A stretch of DNA of 64,000 bases from contig PXUA01000013.1 of the NCBI GenBank assembly GCA_003022435.1, forward strand, positions 16,468-80,467, given 5' to 3'. Source of the DNA: Bacteroidetes bacterium SW_9_63_38. GTDB taxonomy: Bacteria > Bacteroidota > Rhodothermia > Rhodothermales > Salinibacteraceae. A model generated the notes under the pieces. It made no database searches and was not told the DNA's origin. It was given only the letters and a program-made list of their open reading frames with translations. This document shows positions 33,729 through 43,346 of this stretch, piece after piece (positions within the stretch are counted from its first letter, which is position 1; every line of letters begins with the position of its first letter). Position numbers and translations under genes: made by a program.

Positions 33729-36326
33729 ATGAAAAACTTAGTCGTCGTCGAGTCGCCCACGAAGGCCCGCACCATCCGGGCCTTTCTGCCGTCGGGGGAC
33801 TTCCAGATCGAGGCCAGCATGGGGCACATCCGGGACCTTCCCGCCTCCGCCGACGAGATTCCGGAAGAGCACGAGGACGACGACTGGGCTCGGCTCGGAG
33901 TGAAGGTCGATGACGGCTTCGATCCGCTGTACGTGATCCCGTCGGGTAAGAAAGACGTGGTCAAGGACCTGCGGCAGGCCCTTCGGAACGCCGACGCCCT
34001 GTACATCGCGACGGATGAGGACCGGGAGGGCGAGTCTATCGGGTGGCACCTCATGAACGTGTTGGACCCGGACGTGCCGGTGCGCCGGATGGTCTTCCAC
34101 GAGATCACGGAGGAGGCCATTCAGCGGGCGCTCGACGAGACGCGCGACATTGATGAGAACCTGGTGGAGGCCCAGCAGACCCGCCGCATCCTGGACCGAC
34201 TGGTGGGTTACAGCATCTCCCCGCTTTTGTGGCGCAAGATCAAGCCGAAGCTGTCGGCGGGGCGCGTGCAGAGTGTGGCCGTCCGCCTGTTGGTCAACCG
34301 CGAGTCGGAGCGCATCACGTTCGTCCCGGCCACCTACTGGGACCTGGAGGCGCAGCTCAGCAAGCAGGGCATGAGCTTCGACGCCGAGATGACGCACCTG
34401 GGCGGCGTGCGGCTCGCGGCCGGCAAGGACTTCGATGAGGACACCGGTCGCCTCAAGGAGGATGTCACCGAAGGGGAGGACGTACGGCTGCTGGACGAAG
34501 AGCAGGCCACCGCGCTGGCCGAGGGGCTGCCGGACCGGCCCTGGGCCGTTGCAGATCGGAAGGAGCGGACGCGTACGAAGTCGCCGTCGGCGCCCTTCAT
34601 CACGTCGACCTTACAGCAGGAGGCGAACCGCAAGCTCAACCTGTCGTCGAGTCGGACGATGAGCATTGCGCAGACCCTGTACGAGAATGGGCTGATCACG
34701 TACATGCGGACCGACTCGACCAATCTCTCGCAGGAGGCTGTGAACGGGGCGCGGCAGGCGGTCGCGGAGCGCTACGGGGACGACTTCCTAAGCGACAGCG
34801 TGCGGCAGTACAGCTCGTCCGACAGCGCGCAGGAGGCCCACGAGGCCATCCGTCCCGCCGGGTCGGACATGAAGACCAAGGAGGAACTGGAGCTGGGGGG
34901 CATGCAGGGGGCGCTCTATGACCTTATCTGGAAGCGGACGGTGGCCACCCAGATGGCCGACGCGAAGGTGCGCTACATCAACGTCTACTTTAAGGCCGAC
35001 GCTGGGGAGGAGGCGGCCCGCTTCCGGGCATCCGGCAAGCGCATCGACTTCCCGGGCTTCTTCCGCGCCTACGTGGAGGGCAGCGACGATCCGGACGCGG
35101 AGCTGGAGGACCGCGAGCGCCCGCTGCCGTCGTTGGAGGTGGGCGAGGAGTCGGTGGCCGATCCGAGTGCGAACGGGCAGCGCGGCTTCCAGGTGGGGGA
35201 TATTGAGCCGTTGGGCCACGAGACCCAGCCGCCGTCCCGCTACACGGAGGCCTCGCTCGTCAAGACGCTGGAAGAGGAGGGCATCGGGCGTCCGTCCACC
35301 TACGCCTCGATCATCGGCACGATTCAGAAGCGGGGGTATGTGAAGAAGAAGAGCAGCGCGCTGGTGCCTACCTTTACCGCTTTCGCCACCAACAACCTGC
35401 TGGAGGCCCAGTTCGAGCCGCTTGTGGATACCCACTTTACGGCGGAGATGGAGGGGGTTCTCGACAGGATTGCGCGGGGCCGAAAGGACCCGGACCCGTA
35501 CCTTCAGGACTTTTACTTCGGCGACGGCGGCATCGAGCCGCGCGTTGAGGAGGGCCTCAGCGAGATCGACGGGCGCGAGATCAGCGAGATTTCGTTTCCG
35601 GATCAGTGGGGCGACTACGTGGTGCGCGTGGGCAAGTACGGGCCGTACGTGGAGGGACCGATGAACGACACGACCGTGACGGCGTCGCTGCCCGACGATC
35701 TCTTTCCGGGCGATACCACCAAAGAGACGCTGAAAGAGATTCTGGAGGAGGCCAACCAGGATGATCGTGTGCTCGGCATCCATCCGGAGGCCGACCAGCC
35801 GGTGCTGCTCAAGTCCGGGCCGTACGGCCCATACATCCAGCTCGGAGACGACGAGCAGGAGGGCAAGCCGAAGCGCGTGTCGTTGCCGCCGGGGGTGGAA
35901 CCGGACGACGTCGACTTTGACCTCGGGGTCCAAATCATTGACCTGCCGCGCGAGTTGGGTGAGCATCCGGAGACGGGCCAGACCATCACGGCGAATATCG
36001 GCCGGTATGGGCCCTACGTGAAGCACAAGGGCACCTTCGCGTCGCTGAAGGACGAGGATGACGTGCTTACCGTGGGCCTGGAGCGGGCGCTGGAGCTTAT
36101 CCGCGAGAAGGAGGACCGCAACAAGCCGGAGCGCGTCCTCGGATCGCATCCGGAAAGCGGGGAGCCCATCGAGGTCTGGAATGGGCGCTACGGGCCGTAC
36201 GTGAAGCACGACGGCACGAACGCCTCGCTCAAGGACGATCAGTCCATTGACGCCTTGACAATGGAAGAGGCCCTGGACCTGCTGTTCGACAAGGGGGACA
36301 AGGCGACGGAGAAGGCGCGAGGATAA
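33729..36326 (+). CDS. topA: DNA topoisomerase I (type IA)
   Basis: Relaxes negative supercoils, 865 residues. The Toprim domain begins at the N-terminus (NLVVVESPTKARTIRAFL) with the metal site YIATDEDREGESIGWHL. KPKLSAGRVQSVAVRLLVNRE follows. The active-site Tyr is residue 325 in GLITYMRTDSTNLS, then AHEAIRPAG and TEASLVKTLEEEGIGRPSTYASII. The C-terminus carries repeated topoisomerase I repeats (GKYGPYVEGP, GPYGPYIQLGDD, GRYGPYVKHKG, GRYGPYVKHDG) in place of zinc fingers. The frame is open through MITE copy A2 to 33411, but the ATG at 33729 is the family start. Confidence 0.97.
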   Translation: MKNLVVVESPTKARTIRAFLPSGDFQIEASMGHIRDLPASADEIPEEHEDDDWARLGVKVDDGFDPLYVIPSGKKDVVKDLRQALRNADALYIATDEDREGESIGWHLMNVLDPDVPVRRMVFHEITEEAIQRALDETRDIDENLVEAQQTRRILDRLVGYSISPLLWRKIKPKLSAGRVQSVAVRLLVNRESERITFVPATYWDLEAQLSKQGMSFDAEMTHLGGVRLAAGKDFDEDTGRLKEDVTEGEDVRLLDEEQATALAEGLPDRPWAVADRKERTRTKSPSAPFITSTLQQEANRKLNLSSSRTMSIAQTLYENGLITYMRTDSTNLSQEAVNGARQAVAERYGDDFLSDSVRQYSSSDSAQEAHEAIRPAGSDMKTKEELELGGMQGALYDLIWKRTVATQMADAKVRYINVYFKADAGEEAARFRASGKRIDFPGFFRAYVEGSDDPDAELEDRERPLPSLEVGEESVADPSANGQRGFQVGDIEPLGHETQPPSRYTEASLVKTLEEEGIGRPSTYASIIGTIQKRGYVKKKSSALVPTFTAFATNNLLEAQFEPLVDTHFTAEMEGVLDRIARGRKDPDPYLQDFYFGDGGIEPRVEEGLSEIDGREISEISFPDQWGDYVVRVGKYGPYVEGPMNDTTVTASLPDDLFPGDTTKETLKEILEEANQDDRVLGIHPEADQPVLLKSGPYGPYIQLGDDEQEGKPKRVSLPPGVEPDDVDFDLGVQIIDLPRELGEHPETGQTITANIGRYGPYVKHKGTFASLKDEDDVLTVGLERALELIREKEDRNKPERVLGSHPESGEPIEVWNGRYGPYVKHDGTNASLKDDQSIDALTMEEALDLLFDKGDKATEKARG

Positions 36327-36365
36327 CTGTTCGCTACGTCACAGGTCCTGTCGAGCGGCTATTTC

Positions 36366-36419
36366 GTATTGCGTATTTCGTGTTGTTCTTTCCCCCGGTG
36401 GTTAGAAAATACGCAATAC
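36366..36419. terminator. 13-bp inverted repeat between converging topA and rsgA
   Basis: GTATTGCGTATTT (36366-36378) is perfectly complementary to AAATACGCAATAC (36407-36419), with a 28 nt loop. Its position between two stop codons suggests a bidirectional terminator, but it is A/T-rich and lacks a strong T-run, so another role is possible. Confidence 0.45.
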
Positions 36420-36455
36420 TGGAAGCAGCTGTCCAGGCGGGACGACCATCGAGGT

Positions 36456-37427
36456 TCAGAAGCGTTTTTCTTCCTCTTCCTGCAGCGACTCCAGGATCCG
36501 GAGGTAGCTGTCGTAGCGGGCCGGATGCACCTCGCCCCGGTCCACGGCGGCCTGAATGGCGCAGCCCGGTTCGTGGTCGTGGGTGCAATCGGGGAATTTG
36601 CACTCGTTGACGTAGGAAATCATCTCCGGGAAAAAATGGGCGAGGTCCTTCGGATGGACCTGGCGCACGCCGAACTCGCGGATCCCGGGCGTGTCCACGA
36701 GGTACCCGCCGAACGAGAGAGAATGGAGCTCGGCATGCGTGGTGGTATGAGTGCCCTTGCTCGTGCTTTCGCTCACCTCGCCGGTTTCTACGTCGAGGCC
36801 GGGTTCGATAGCGTTTAGGAGGCTCGATTTGCCGGTGCCGGATGGCCCGGTGACGACGCTCATCTGATCCTGAAGCTCAGCCTTGAGGGGCTCAATGCCC
36901 TTCCCATGGAGGGCACTCATCGGGAGCACCGGATACCCGAGGTCGGCGTAACGGAGGTGGAAGTCCATCACGGCCGTCCGCTGCTCGTCGGTCAGCAAAT
37001 CCATCTTGTTGATGATGACGCCCGCTGGAATTTCGTTCACGGCGGCCGCCACGAGGAGTCGGTCCACGAACGCGGCGTTGAGGGCGGGCAGGCGAACCGA
37101 CTGCATGATCCAGGCCCGGTCCACGTTGGCCACCATCACGTGCTCCTCGTCGGTACGGTGCCCGGAGGCCCGGCGGCTGAGCTTGGTGGTGCGGTCGTGG
37201 ATGTCGAGGATAAGGCCGGTGCCGTCCTCGTCGTTCACGCGGAGGGACACGCGGTCGCCCACCGCGACGGGATTGGTAACATCCTGACGCGTAAGGCGAA
37301 ACTTGCCGCGGATTCGGGAGCGGACGATTCGATCCCCGACCTGCACGTGGTACCAGCTGCCCGTCGATCGGGTGACGACCCCCTCCAGGGTGGGGTCCGC
37401 GTCCTGTGCACTCGACGGGGCATTCAT
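36456..37427 (-). CDS. rsgA: Ribosome small-subunit biogenesis GTPase RsgA
   Basis: A circularly permuted GTPase that helps late 30S maturation, 323 residues. The N-terminal OB fold includes GSWYHVQVGDRIVRSRIRGKFRL. The G motifs appear in permuted order: G4 IINKMDLL, then G1 VVTGPSGTGKSSLLNAI, then G3 YLVDTPGIREFGV. The C-terminal zinc site is CKFPDCTHDHEPGC (Cys-x4-Cys-x-His-x5-Cys type). All motifs are intact. It is convergent with topA. Confidence 0.96.
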   Translation of the reverse strand: MNAPSSAQDADPTLEGVVTRSTGSWYHVQVGDRIVRSRIRGKFRLTRQDVTNPVAVGDRVSLRVNDEDGTGLILDIHDRTTKLSRRASGHRTDEEHVMVANVDRAWIMQSVRLPALNAAFVDRLLVAAAVNEIPAGVIINKMDLLTDEQRTAVMDFHLRYADLGYPVLPMSALHGKGIEPLKAELQDQMSVVTGPSGTGKSSLLNAIEPGLDVETGEVSESTSKGTHTTTHAELHSLSFGGYLVDTPGIREFGVRQVHPKDLAHFFPEMISYVNECKFPDCTHDHEPGCAIQAAVDRGEVHPARYDSYLRILESLQEEEEKRF

Positions 37428-37722
37428 GCGTCTGCTGTCATTGCGAGAGGGAAACCATCGTTGTGGACGGTGCGTCGAATCTTAGGGGATAAACCCACCC
37501 ACACGCTCATCCCTACGGCCCCTGAAGCACGACGGTTCAACTATGCCGAGACGCGACTCCCAGTACGACGAGGCCTGTCGGAGGCGCGGTCGCACGGCCC
37601 CCCGGTCCAGCCGTACCGGAGACCTCGCAGCGCCGCTCGCCCCAGAACGGCGGGGGGCGCCAAACACGAGTAATCCGTCCTGGCGTCTCAACGTTTTCGC
37701 TTCACCCACTGCCTCAGTGTAT

Positions 37723-37968
37723 ATGTCCAACAACGCCTCCGGTCGCCGCGTTCAGTTCGAAAATCTGACCTGGCTGGGAAAATCTGTCTTCGCCGGGGCC
37801 GCGTTGGCGTGGCTCACGGGGACTCTGGTCGACGCTACCACCGACCGGGGTGCCGCGATTGCCCGCGAGTCGAAGCGCGCATTCGAGCGCGAACTGGACC
37901 CCAGTCTGGAAGAGGCGCGGATTGTACAGGAAGTGTCCTCCCGGAGCGATCCCACCGAGCAATCGTGA
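37723..37968 (+). CDS. Small membrane-associated hypothetical protein
   Basis: 81 residues. A central hydrophobic segment (WLGKSVFAGAALAWLTGTLVD) is followed by a charged helix (RESKRAFERELDPSLEEARIVQEV). No family recognised. The start at MSNNASGRRVQF (37723) is preferred; the open frame begins at 37543, but its first 60 residues look non-coding. Function unknown. Confidence 0.5.
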   Translation: MSNNASGRRVQFENLTWLGKSVFAGAALAWLTGTLVDATTDRGAAIARESKRAFERELDPSLEEARIVQEVSSRSDPTEQS

Positions 37969-38329
37969 TCGGCAGGGGGGCGAATGCGACCGGTTCGACA
38001 ACGCGCACGGAGAGGAAGGCGAGCGATGTCCCGATGCGTCCGCAGAGGAAGTAGGGCGGAGGACGACTGAGTCGCGCCGCCGCCTCCTGTCTGTAGTGAG
38101 CCGATCTCGGTCGCTGTGGGCACTACCCTGAGACGCAGGCGCCGTTCTGCGCTTCGGGAACACCGACATGTGTGAATCTGCCTCGATTGGGAAGGGCCTC
38201 AGCGCCCTGGGGACGCTTGACGGATCCGTGGAGCCAACGGCCCCACAAGTCGCCTCTGTCAGACTCAAGGAAGACAACATCCTTTCTGCAGCGACAGCGC
38301 GCGTTCCTTTTTGAGAATCCACCTGGTGT
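37969..38329. other. Intergenic region, nothing recognised
   Basis: A 361 bp stretch before the outer-membrane protein gene. No terminator, RNA or conserved small open frame was seen. Confidence 0.45.
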
Positions 38330-39565
38330 ATGCGACCTCCGGCTGTGCTGCGGCAGATTACGGCGGCTCTGCTTTTCGTAATCGCGGTCGGTGGAGAAGC
38401 TGCCCGTGCGCAGAACAATCAGTTCACGGAGCGCTCGTTTCTGTCGTCGCCGGTCGTGCTGGGAATGGGAGATGCGGGCGTGGCGCTGCCGGGGCCCGAA
38501 CGGGAATTTTTTTACAATCCGGCGCATCTGCCGCACGTGGGGTCGCACTTCACGATTTTCGGTCTGCAGGGTGGAGGGAGCACGGGGCTGCGGGAGCACA
38601 TCCGGTTTCTGAATCAGCAGGTCGGGCCGGCGGCCGGCCGAAAGCCGGCGCTGGAGGCCCTGCAAGCAGACGCGGCCCAGCTCCAGTCGCGTCCCGGACG
38701 GGGCGTGGGCGTGATTCAACTTCCCAATTTTGTATACGCACCGGGCGCTCTTGCCCTGGGCGGAGGACTGTTTGCCAAGACCGCTGCGAACTATCGGATG
38801 GAGGCCGCGGGGCCGGGGGCATCGTCGGTATGGGTGCTGAACCGCACCGATCTCATGGCACTTATGAGCGTCGGCCTCAATTTGCGGATCATCGGGATGC
38901 CGGGGCTCTCCGTGGGGGGCACCGGCACGCAGACGCGTCGCTACTTGGCGTTCAAGGGTACGGCGCTGGCCCAGCTTGAGCAGCAAGAGCCCTCGGTGGG
39001 GCTGCAGGGGGGTGTTTTTCAGCTCGACGGTGGGGTGACCTACCGGATCGATCGGCTCGTCTCGATGCCGGGGCAGTTGCGGCTGGGGGGCGCCGTTTAC
39101 GACGTGTTGCAGACCGGGTACGACTACCGCACAGGTGGGGCCGCGCGGTTGCCCTTTCTGAACGATGTCATCGATGTTCCGAACAGCGGCAGCGGGCCGC
39201 CGAGGACTGAGGTGCAGCGAGCGCGTGATCAATTTGCACTGCGGCCGTCCTACCGGATCGGGGCGGCCTACACCGTGTCGGAGTGGCTTTTCCTAGAGGA
39301 CGTGGCACTGGCGGCTGATTATCAGGGCTATCGCGGGACGACGCAGGCGCTGTTGGCCCGTACCCACGCCGGCGTGGAGGCGCAGGTGGTCGGTCCGCTT
39401 GTGCTTCGCGGAGGGCTGAGCGCCGGGTATCCGTCCGGCGGCGCCGGCCTCGAACTTGGCGCCCTCCATCTGGACTACTCGCTGCACGGAGTCGAAGAGG
39501 GCGAGGGATTTCGGCAGCGGCGCGCCTACGTGCACACCGCCCGCCTGTTGCTGCGGCTCGAATGA
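38330..39565 (+). CDS. Outer-membrane beta-barrel protein (PorV/UPF0164-like)
   Basis: A 411-residue exported protein. The signal peptide is ITAALLFVIAVGGEAARAQN. It continues with a segment typical of PorV/UPF0164-type barrels (LGMGDAGVALPGPEREFFYNPAHLP) and then many amphipathic strands ending in HTARLLLRLE. The family is assigned on the N-terminal signature and overall pattern only. Its stop overlaps the start of the YbbR gene (ATGA), so the two are translationally coupled. Confidence 0.7.
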   Translation: MRPPAVLRQITAALLFVIAVGGEAARAQNNQFTERSFLSSPVVLGMGDAGVALPGPEREFFYNPAHLPHVGSHFTIFGLQGGGSTGLREHIRFLNQQVGPAAGRKPALEALQADAAQLQSRPGRGVGVIQLPNFVYAPGALALGGGLFAKTAANYRMEAAGPGASSVWVLNRTDLMALMSVGLNLRIIGMPGLSVGGTGTQTRRYLAFKGTALAQLEQQEPSVGLQGGVFQLDGGVTYRIDRLVSMPGQLRLGGAVYDVLQTGYDYRTGGAARLPFLNDVIDVPNSGSGPPRTEVQRARDQFALRPSYRIGAAYTVSEWLFLEDVALAADYQGYRGTTQALLARTHAGVEAQVVGPLVLRGGLSAGYPSGGAGLELGALHLDYSLHGVEEGEGFRQRRAYVHTARLLLRLE

Positions 39566-40662
39566 CGCGTCGGAACGGCAGGGGCGTGGAAACGACTGAC
39601 GGGCCCTTTCGTGAAAGCAGCGATTCGCTCTGTTCTTCATTCGTCGCCGGTCTCGCCGTGGCTTCCGACTCCGATTCTCAGGTGCCCATTTTTTTGGAGC
39701 GGCTGCGGTCGCTGTTTCGTGCCTCGGAGGACATGGAGCCTCGCGACGAAGATCCGCATCGAGGGATGGCGATTGCCGTCTGCGTGGTGCTCTCCTTTGT
39801 GCTTTGGGCGTCGCTCACCCTGCAGGAGCAGCGCATGGTGACGGTGTCGTTCCCGGTCGAGGTGGACGGGATCCCGGCCGAAAAGGCCCTGACCGAGCGG
39901 CCGCCCTCGTCGGTGGATGTACAGCTTCAGGGAACGGGGATGGACCTGCTTCGCCTGGTGTTCAACCCGCCGACGGTTGGGGCCTCGGCCGAGAAAGAGT
40001 CCATTAACGTGGCGGAGGCGCTCAGCATTCCGCGGGCCAACGACGCCCGCGTACAGAGCGTGACGCCTCAGTCCATCGACGTGACGCTGGAGCCCCGGAT
40101 GGAGCGAGACATCCCCGTCCGTCCCCAGCTGAACATACGAATGGCGTCGGCTTACGAGCGCATTCGGCCCCCGCGGGTCGTTCCAGGGTCCATCTCCGTG
40201 TCGGGAGCGGCGTCGGTCGTGTCGGAGCTCGCAGGCTGGTCCACCGACTCACTCACGCTGAGCAACGTGCAGGACACGGTTCAGACATCGGTGCCCCTGC
40301 AGGATACCCTTACGGGTCTTGTAGAGCGGAGTACCGACGCGGTGACGGTGACGGTGCCGGCCGGCAAGTTTGCCGAAGAGACGCGCGAGGTGACAGTGGA
40401 GGTGACCGGCGTGCCTGCCGGCCAGGATCTGGTGGACCTGCAGCCGTCGACGATTCGCGTTCGATACCGCGTCCTGTTCGAACAGCTGTTCGACTCCCGT
40501 CGGTCCTCGGAGTTCTTCGCAACGGTGTCGTACAGCCAGATTCGATCCGATACGACCGGGTACGTGACGCCCCGCATTCACGTCCCGGCAGACCTGGTGA
40601 TTCGGGATCCGGAGCCGATCCCGCCCCGCCTGCAGTACTACACGTTCCTGTCGGCCAACTGA
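39562..40662 (+). CDS. YbbR-like (CdaR-type) domain protein
   Basis: 366 residues. One N-terminal membrane helix (MAIAVCVVLSFVLWASLTLQEQ) is followed by extracytoplasmic YbbR repeats: VSFPVEVDGIPAEKALTERPPSSVDVQLQG; VTLEPRMERDIPVRPQL, then PPRVVPGSISVSGAASVVSEL; and TREVTVEVTGVPAGQDLVDLQPSTIRVRYRV. YbbR/CdaR proteins modulate the c-di-AMP cyclase CdaA in Firmicutes; here no cyclase gene is adjacent. The first 60 residues are poorly conserved, so a later start is possible. It overlaps the upstream gene by 4 bp. Confidence 0.8.
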   Translation: MTRRNGRGVETTDGPFRESSDSLCSSFVAGLAVASDSDSQVPIFLERLRSLFRASEDMEPRDEDPHRGMAIAVCVVLSFVLWASLTLQEQRMVTVSFPVEVDGIPAEKALTERPPSSVDVQLQGTGMDLLRLVFNPPTVGASAEKESINVAEALSIPRANDARVQSVTPQSIDVTLEPRMERDIPVRPQLNIRMASAYERIRPPRVVPGSISVSGAASVVSELAGWSTDSLTLSNVQDTVQTSVPLQDTLTGLVERSTDAVTVTVPAGKFAEETREVTVEVTGVPAGQDLVDLQPSTIRVRYRVLFEQLFDSRRSSEFFATVSYSQIRSDTTGYVTPRIHVPADLVIRDPEPIPPRLQYYTFLSAN

Positions 40663-40712
40663 CGGGGTTCTGATTCCGAGGCCCGTTCGACTCTCAGACG
40701 ATCCGTGTGTAC

Positions 40713-41621
40713 ATGATTGAGCTTGCTCTAGCCGTGGCCTGCAGTGTGGCGATCGGTATGATTTTCAAGCATACCGGCCCACGGAATATCGACCGGACGG
40801 TGATGCTCACGGTGAACTATGCGGCGGCCGTCGGGGTGGCGGTGCTTCTGATTGGCCTTGGCGGGCGCGATGTGAACGCGGGACTCGAGCTGTCGGGGGA
40901 CCTTCTTCTGCTGGGGGGCGGCGTGGGGGCGCTTCTGATTGCCGGGTTTTATCTGCTCTCGTACGCTACGGACGTGGCGGGGATGTCCCTGGCGGTAGGA
41001 GTCACGCGCGTCTCGGTCGTGGTTCCGTTTTTGGCGTCGTGGGGGGTATGGAATGAGGTGCCGTCTGTGGCCCAGGGTGGCGGGATGGTGCTCGCGGCCG
41101 TTTCTTTCTTTTTGATTGCGCAAAAGCATCGCCCTCCCGACAGCGAGAGCGGCGGGCTCGTCGTGGGGGCGGACGGACGTTCGGGCATCGACTGGTACGC
41201 GTTCGGCGTTCTGGCGCTCACCTTTTGCAGCGGCGGGGCGGTGGACTTGTCGATGAAAACCTTCGAGGAGGTGTACGGGGCCGAACACAGCCGGGTGCTG
41301 TTTCTGCTGCTGGCATTCGGGGGAGCGTTTCTCGTCGGGGTCGTCGTTATCGCCGTGCGGGGGCTCCGAGGACACCGGTGGGGCTCCGGGCGGGCGGTGG
41401 GGTGGGGACTCTTGCTCGGGATCGTGAACTACGGATCGCTCGAATTTATTCTTCGTGCCATAGCGGAGCTGCCCGGTCCCTTCGTGTTTCCGGCCAACAA
41501 CATCGCCATTATGGTGGCAAGTGCCCTCATTGGGGTGTACGTGTGGAGCGAGCGCCTGTCCTGGATCAACCGGGTGGGAATGGCGCTCGCGGTGGCGGCC
41601 CTCGTGCTGCTTCGACTCTGA
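40713..41621 (+). CDS. DMT-superfamily (EamA-like) transporter
   Basis: An integral membrane protein of 302 residues with ten predicted helices arranged as two EamA-like halves (for example LLLLGGGVGALLIAGFYLLSYATDVAGMSLAVGVTRVSVVVPFLASW, then FVFPANNIAIMVASALIGVYVWSERLSWINRVGMALAVAALVLL). The substrate is unknown. A GTG at 40707 is an alternative start two codons earlier. It lies 36 bp before the DUF4230 gene on the same strand. Confidence 0.8.
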   Translation: MIELALAVACSVAIGMIFKHTGPRNIDRTVMLTVNYAAAVGVAVLLIGLGGRDVNAGLELSGDLLLLGGGVGALLIAGFYLLSYATDVAGMSLAVGVTRVSVVVPFLASWGVWNEVPSVAQGGGMVLAAVSFFLIAQKHRPPDSESGGLVVGADGRSGIDWYAFGVLALTFCSGGAVDLSMKTFEEVYGAEHSRVLFLLLAFGGAFLVGVVVIAVRGLRGHRWGSGRAVGWGLLLGIVNYGSLEFILRAIAELPGPFVFPANNIAIMVASALIGVYVWSERLSWINRVGMALAVAALVLLRL

Positions 41622-41657
41622 ACGATCCTTGGCTTTCTTGGACAGATTCCTCGACGA

Positions 41658-42386
41658 ATGGCTCTTCGCACGCGGACTGTGTTTGGAATCGGCGCAATCG
41701 TCGGGGTCGTACTGGCCGCGGCAGTGGGCCTCTGGTGGGTACAGCAGCCCACGGCCACCGTGCGGCGCACCGTCCTGACCACCGTACAGGAGGAGGCGCC
41801 GGCCTCGTTTCTGGTCACTGGAACGCTGGATTTGCATGCCACCGTGCGGATCGACTCGTCGGCGTACGCGACGCCGGACTGGCTCACGGTTGTGCTCTCG
41901 CAGGCACAGCCCAGCGTGCTTTCTTATCTGGAAGGGAGGGCCCGGACGGAAGTGGCCGTCCCGGGACGGGTGTCGTACGGCTTCGACGTGCGGGCGCTGA
42001 CGCCGGAGATGATCCAAGTCGCGGACGACGGGGTTGTGGAGGTCGACGTGCCGCCGCTCGATATTCACAGCATCGAGCCGTCGCTATCGAAGTTGAGGGT
42101 GCAGTCGTCGACGGAGGGGTGGATGCGCGTGTTTGCGTCCGAGGTGCCCGCGGCGGTGCGCCGTCGTGCAATCTCCGAGGTGCGAGAGGCCCTTCGAAAG
42201 CAGGCCCAGGCTCGCCTTGATTCGGCCGCGCAACCTCGGGTGAACACCGCCCGGGCGCTGAAAAAGATGCTCGCGTCGCCGCTGACGGCGGCCGGGTTGG
42301 ACGAGCCCCGCTTTCGCATCCGTGTGGGAGAGCACCTGTCGCTCACGCCGGAGGCAACGGAGCGGGAAACTTTCAGAACGAATTGA
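41658..42386 (+). CDS. DUF4230 domain protein
   Basis: 242 residues. An N-terminal membrane anchor (TVFGIGAIVGVVLAAAVGLWWVQQP) is followed by a periplasmic DUF4230-type domain. The hallmark is VPGRVSYGFDVRALTPEMIQVADDGVVEVDVPPLDIHSIEPSLSKLRV. A C-terminal helical part follows (RRRAISEVREALRKQAQARLDSAA). Function is unknown in this family. It is in line with the transporter gene upstream. Confidence 0.72.
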   Translation: MALRTRTVFGIGAIVGVVLAAAVGLWWVQQPTATVRRTVLTTVQEEAPASFLVTGTLDLHATVRIDSSAYATPDWLTVVLSQAQPSVLSYLEGRARTEVAVPGRVSYGFDVRALTPEMIQVADDGVVEVDVPPLDIHSIEPSLSKLRVQSSTEGWMRVFASEVPAAVRRRAISEVREALRKQAQARLDSAAQPRVNTARALKKMLASPLTAAGLDEPRFRIRVGEHLSLTPEATERETFRTN

Positions 42387-42488
42387 AACTGCTGCCTGCT
42401 GCCTGTGTAGGGGCAGTACCTGTCTAAAATACAGCCTACGAAGCAGGAATTCGTTCCCGTGTGATGCGATCTGACTGATTCACCGCTG

Positions 42489-43169
42489 ATGACTGCCGAG
42501 GAGGCAACCGATACGTACGTGAGCACGCCGTACGGGCTGGTGACGAAGAATGGTCACTGGTACCACGTGTCCGAGTCGGACCTTCGGGGGTACGCGGGAT
42601 CGGTTCTTGACCACGTGTCGTTCGACGCGTTGATCCGCTGGGCCGACGCCTGGGTGGAGTCGCCGCGCACGGTGGCGCTGTGGGTATTCCCGATCTTGCT
42701 TTGGGGACTGCCCCTCGGATGGGCCGTGGGCGGGATCGTTGCTCTCTACGTCGGATGGGCGCTCGTCAGCCCGTCGGTGCCGACCGTCTCGGCCGCACGG
42801 GCTGTGTCGGGGCTCCGCAGTCCGGTGCTTCAGGGAATCGTGTACGGGGGCGCGCTGAGTGGGCTCGCCGTGACGGGGGCGCTTCCGGCCACGTTCGTGG
42901 GACTGGGGGCGTTCATTCTGTTTCGGTGGGGGGTCATCGAGTGGGGGATGGAGAAGGGGCTTCGTCCTTTGCGGCGATGGCTCTATCCGCTGCCGGTGAC
43001 GGACCAGGTGTTGCGTGGACTCATCGTCCGGGCGGCCCTCAAGCATCGGGTCTCGGTGCCGCAGGTTGACGCCATCGCGAGCGACATACTGGCGAACTGG
43101 CGGGCGCGGACCGAGTCGGCTTCCCCACCCGAGCCCGCCTCCCCATCCGCTGGGAACGAGAACTCGTGA
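42489..43169 (+). CDS. Hypothetical membrane protein
   Basis: 226 residues with about four membrane helices (TVALWVFPILLWGLPLGWAVGGIVALYVGWALV, LQGIVYGGALSGLAVTGALPATFVGLGAFILFRWGVIEWGM). The N-terminal soluble part starts YVSTPYGLVTKNGHWYHVSESDLRGYAG, and a soluble helix lies at the C-terminus (VPQVDAIASDILANW). No family recognised. The last codons (GNENS) and stop are part of a 40 bp tandem duplication that continues into the intergenic region. Confidence 0.65.
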   Translation: MTAEEATDTYVSTPYGLVTKNGHWYHVSESDLRGYAGSVLDHVSFDALIRWADAWVESPRTVALWVFPILLWGLPLGWAVGGIVALYVGWALVSPSVPTVSAARAVSGLRSPVLQGIVYGGALSGLAVTGALPATFVGLGAFILFRWGVIEWGMEKGLRPLRRWLYPLPVTDQVLRGLIVRAALKHRVSVPQVDAIASDILANWRARTESASPPEPASPSAGNENS

Positions 43170-43240
43170 CCAAGTACTCTTGGGGTGCGCTGGGAACGAG
43201 AACTCGTGACCACGTACTCTGGGGAAAAAGTACTCTGGGG
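43148..43240 (+). repeat. 40-bp tandem duplication spanning the stop codon of the membrane protein gene
   Basis: Unit 1 (43148-43187) and unit 2 (43188-43224) share CGCTGGGAACGAGAACTCGT and GTACTC-TGGGG. A third, partial unit (AAAGTACTCTGGGG) ends at 43240. The first unit contains the real stop codon. Confidence 0.85.
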
Positions 43241-43346
43241 AAGAACGACGACAACCTTGACCGCAACCGTAACTCCCCCCGTATCCCTTTCGGCGAGGGC
43301 CGGAAGGGATCGCTGAGACGCATTCTTCGATCTGGCCGTTGGCCTC

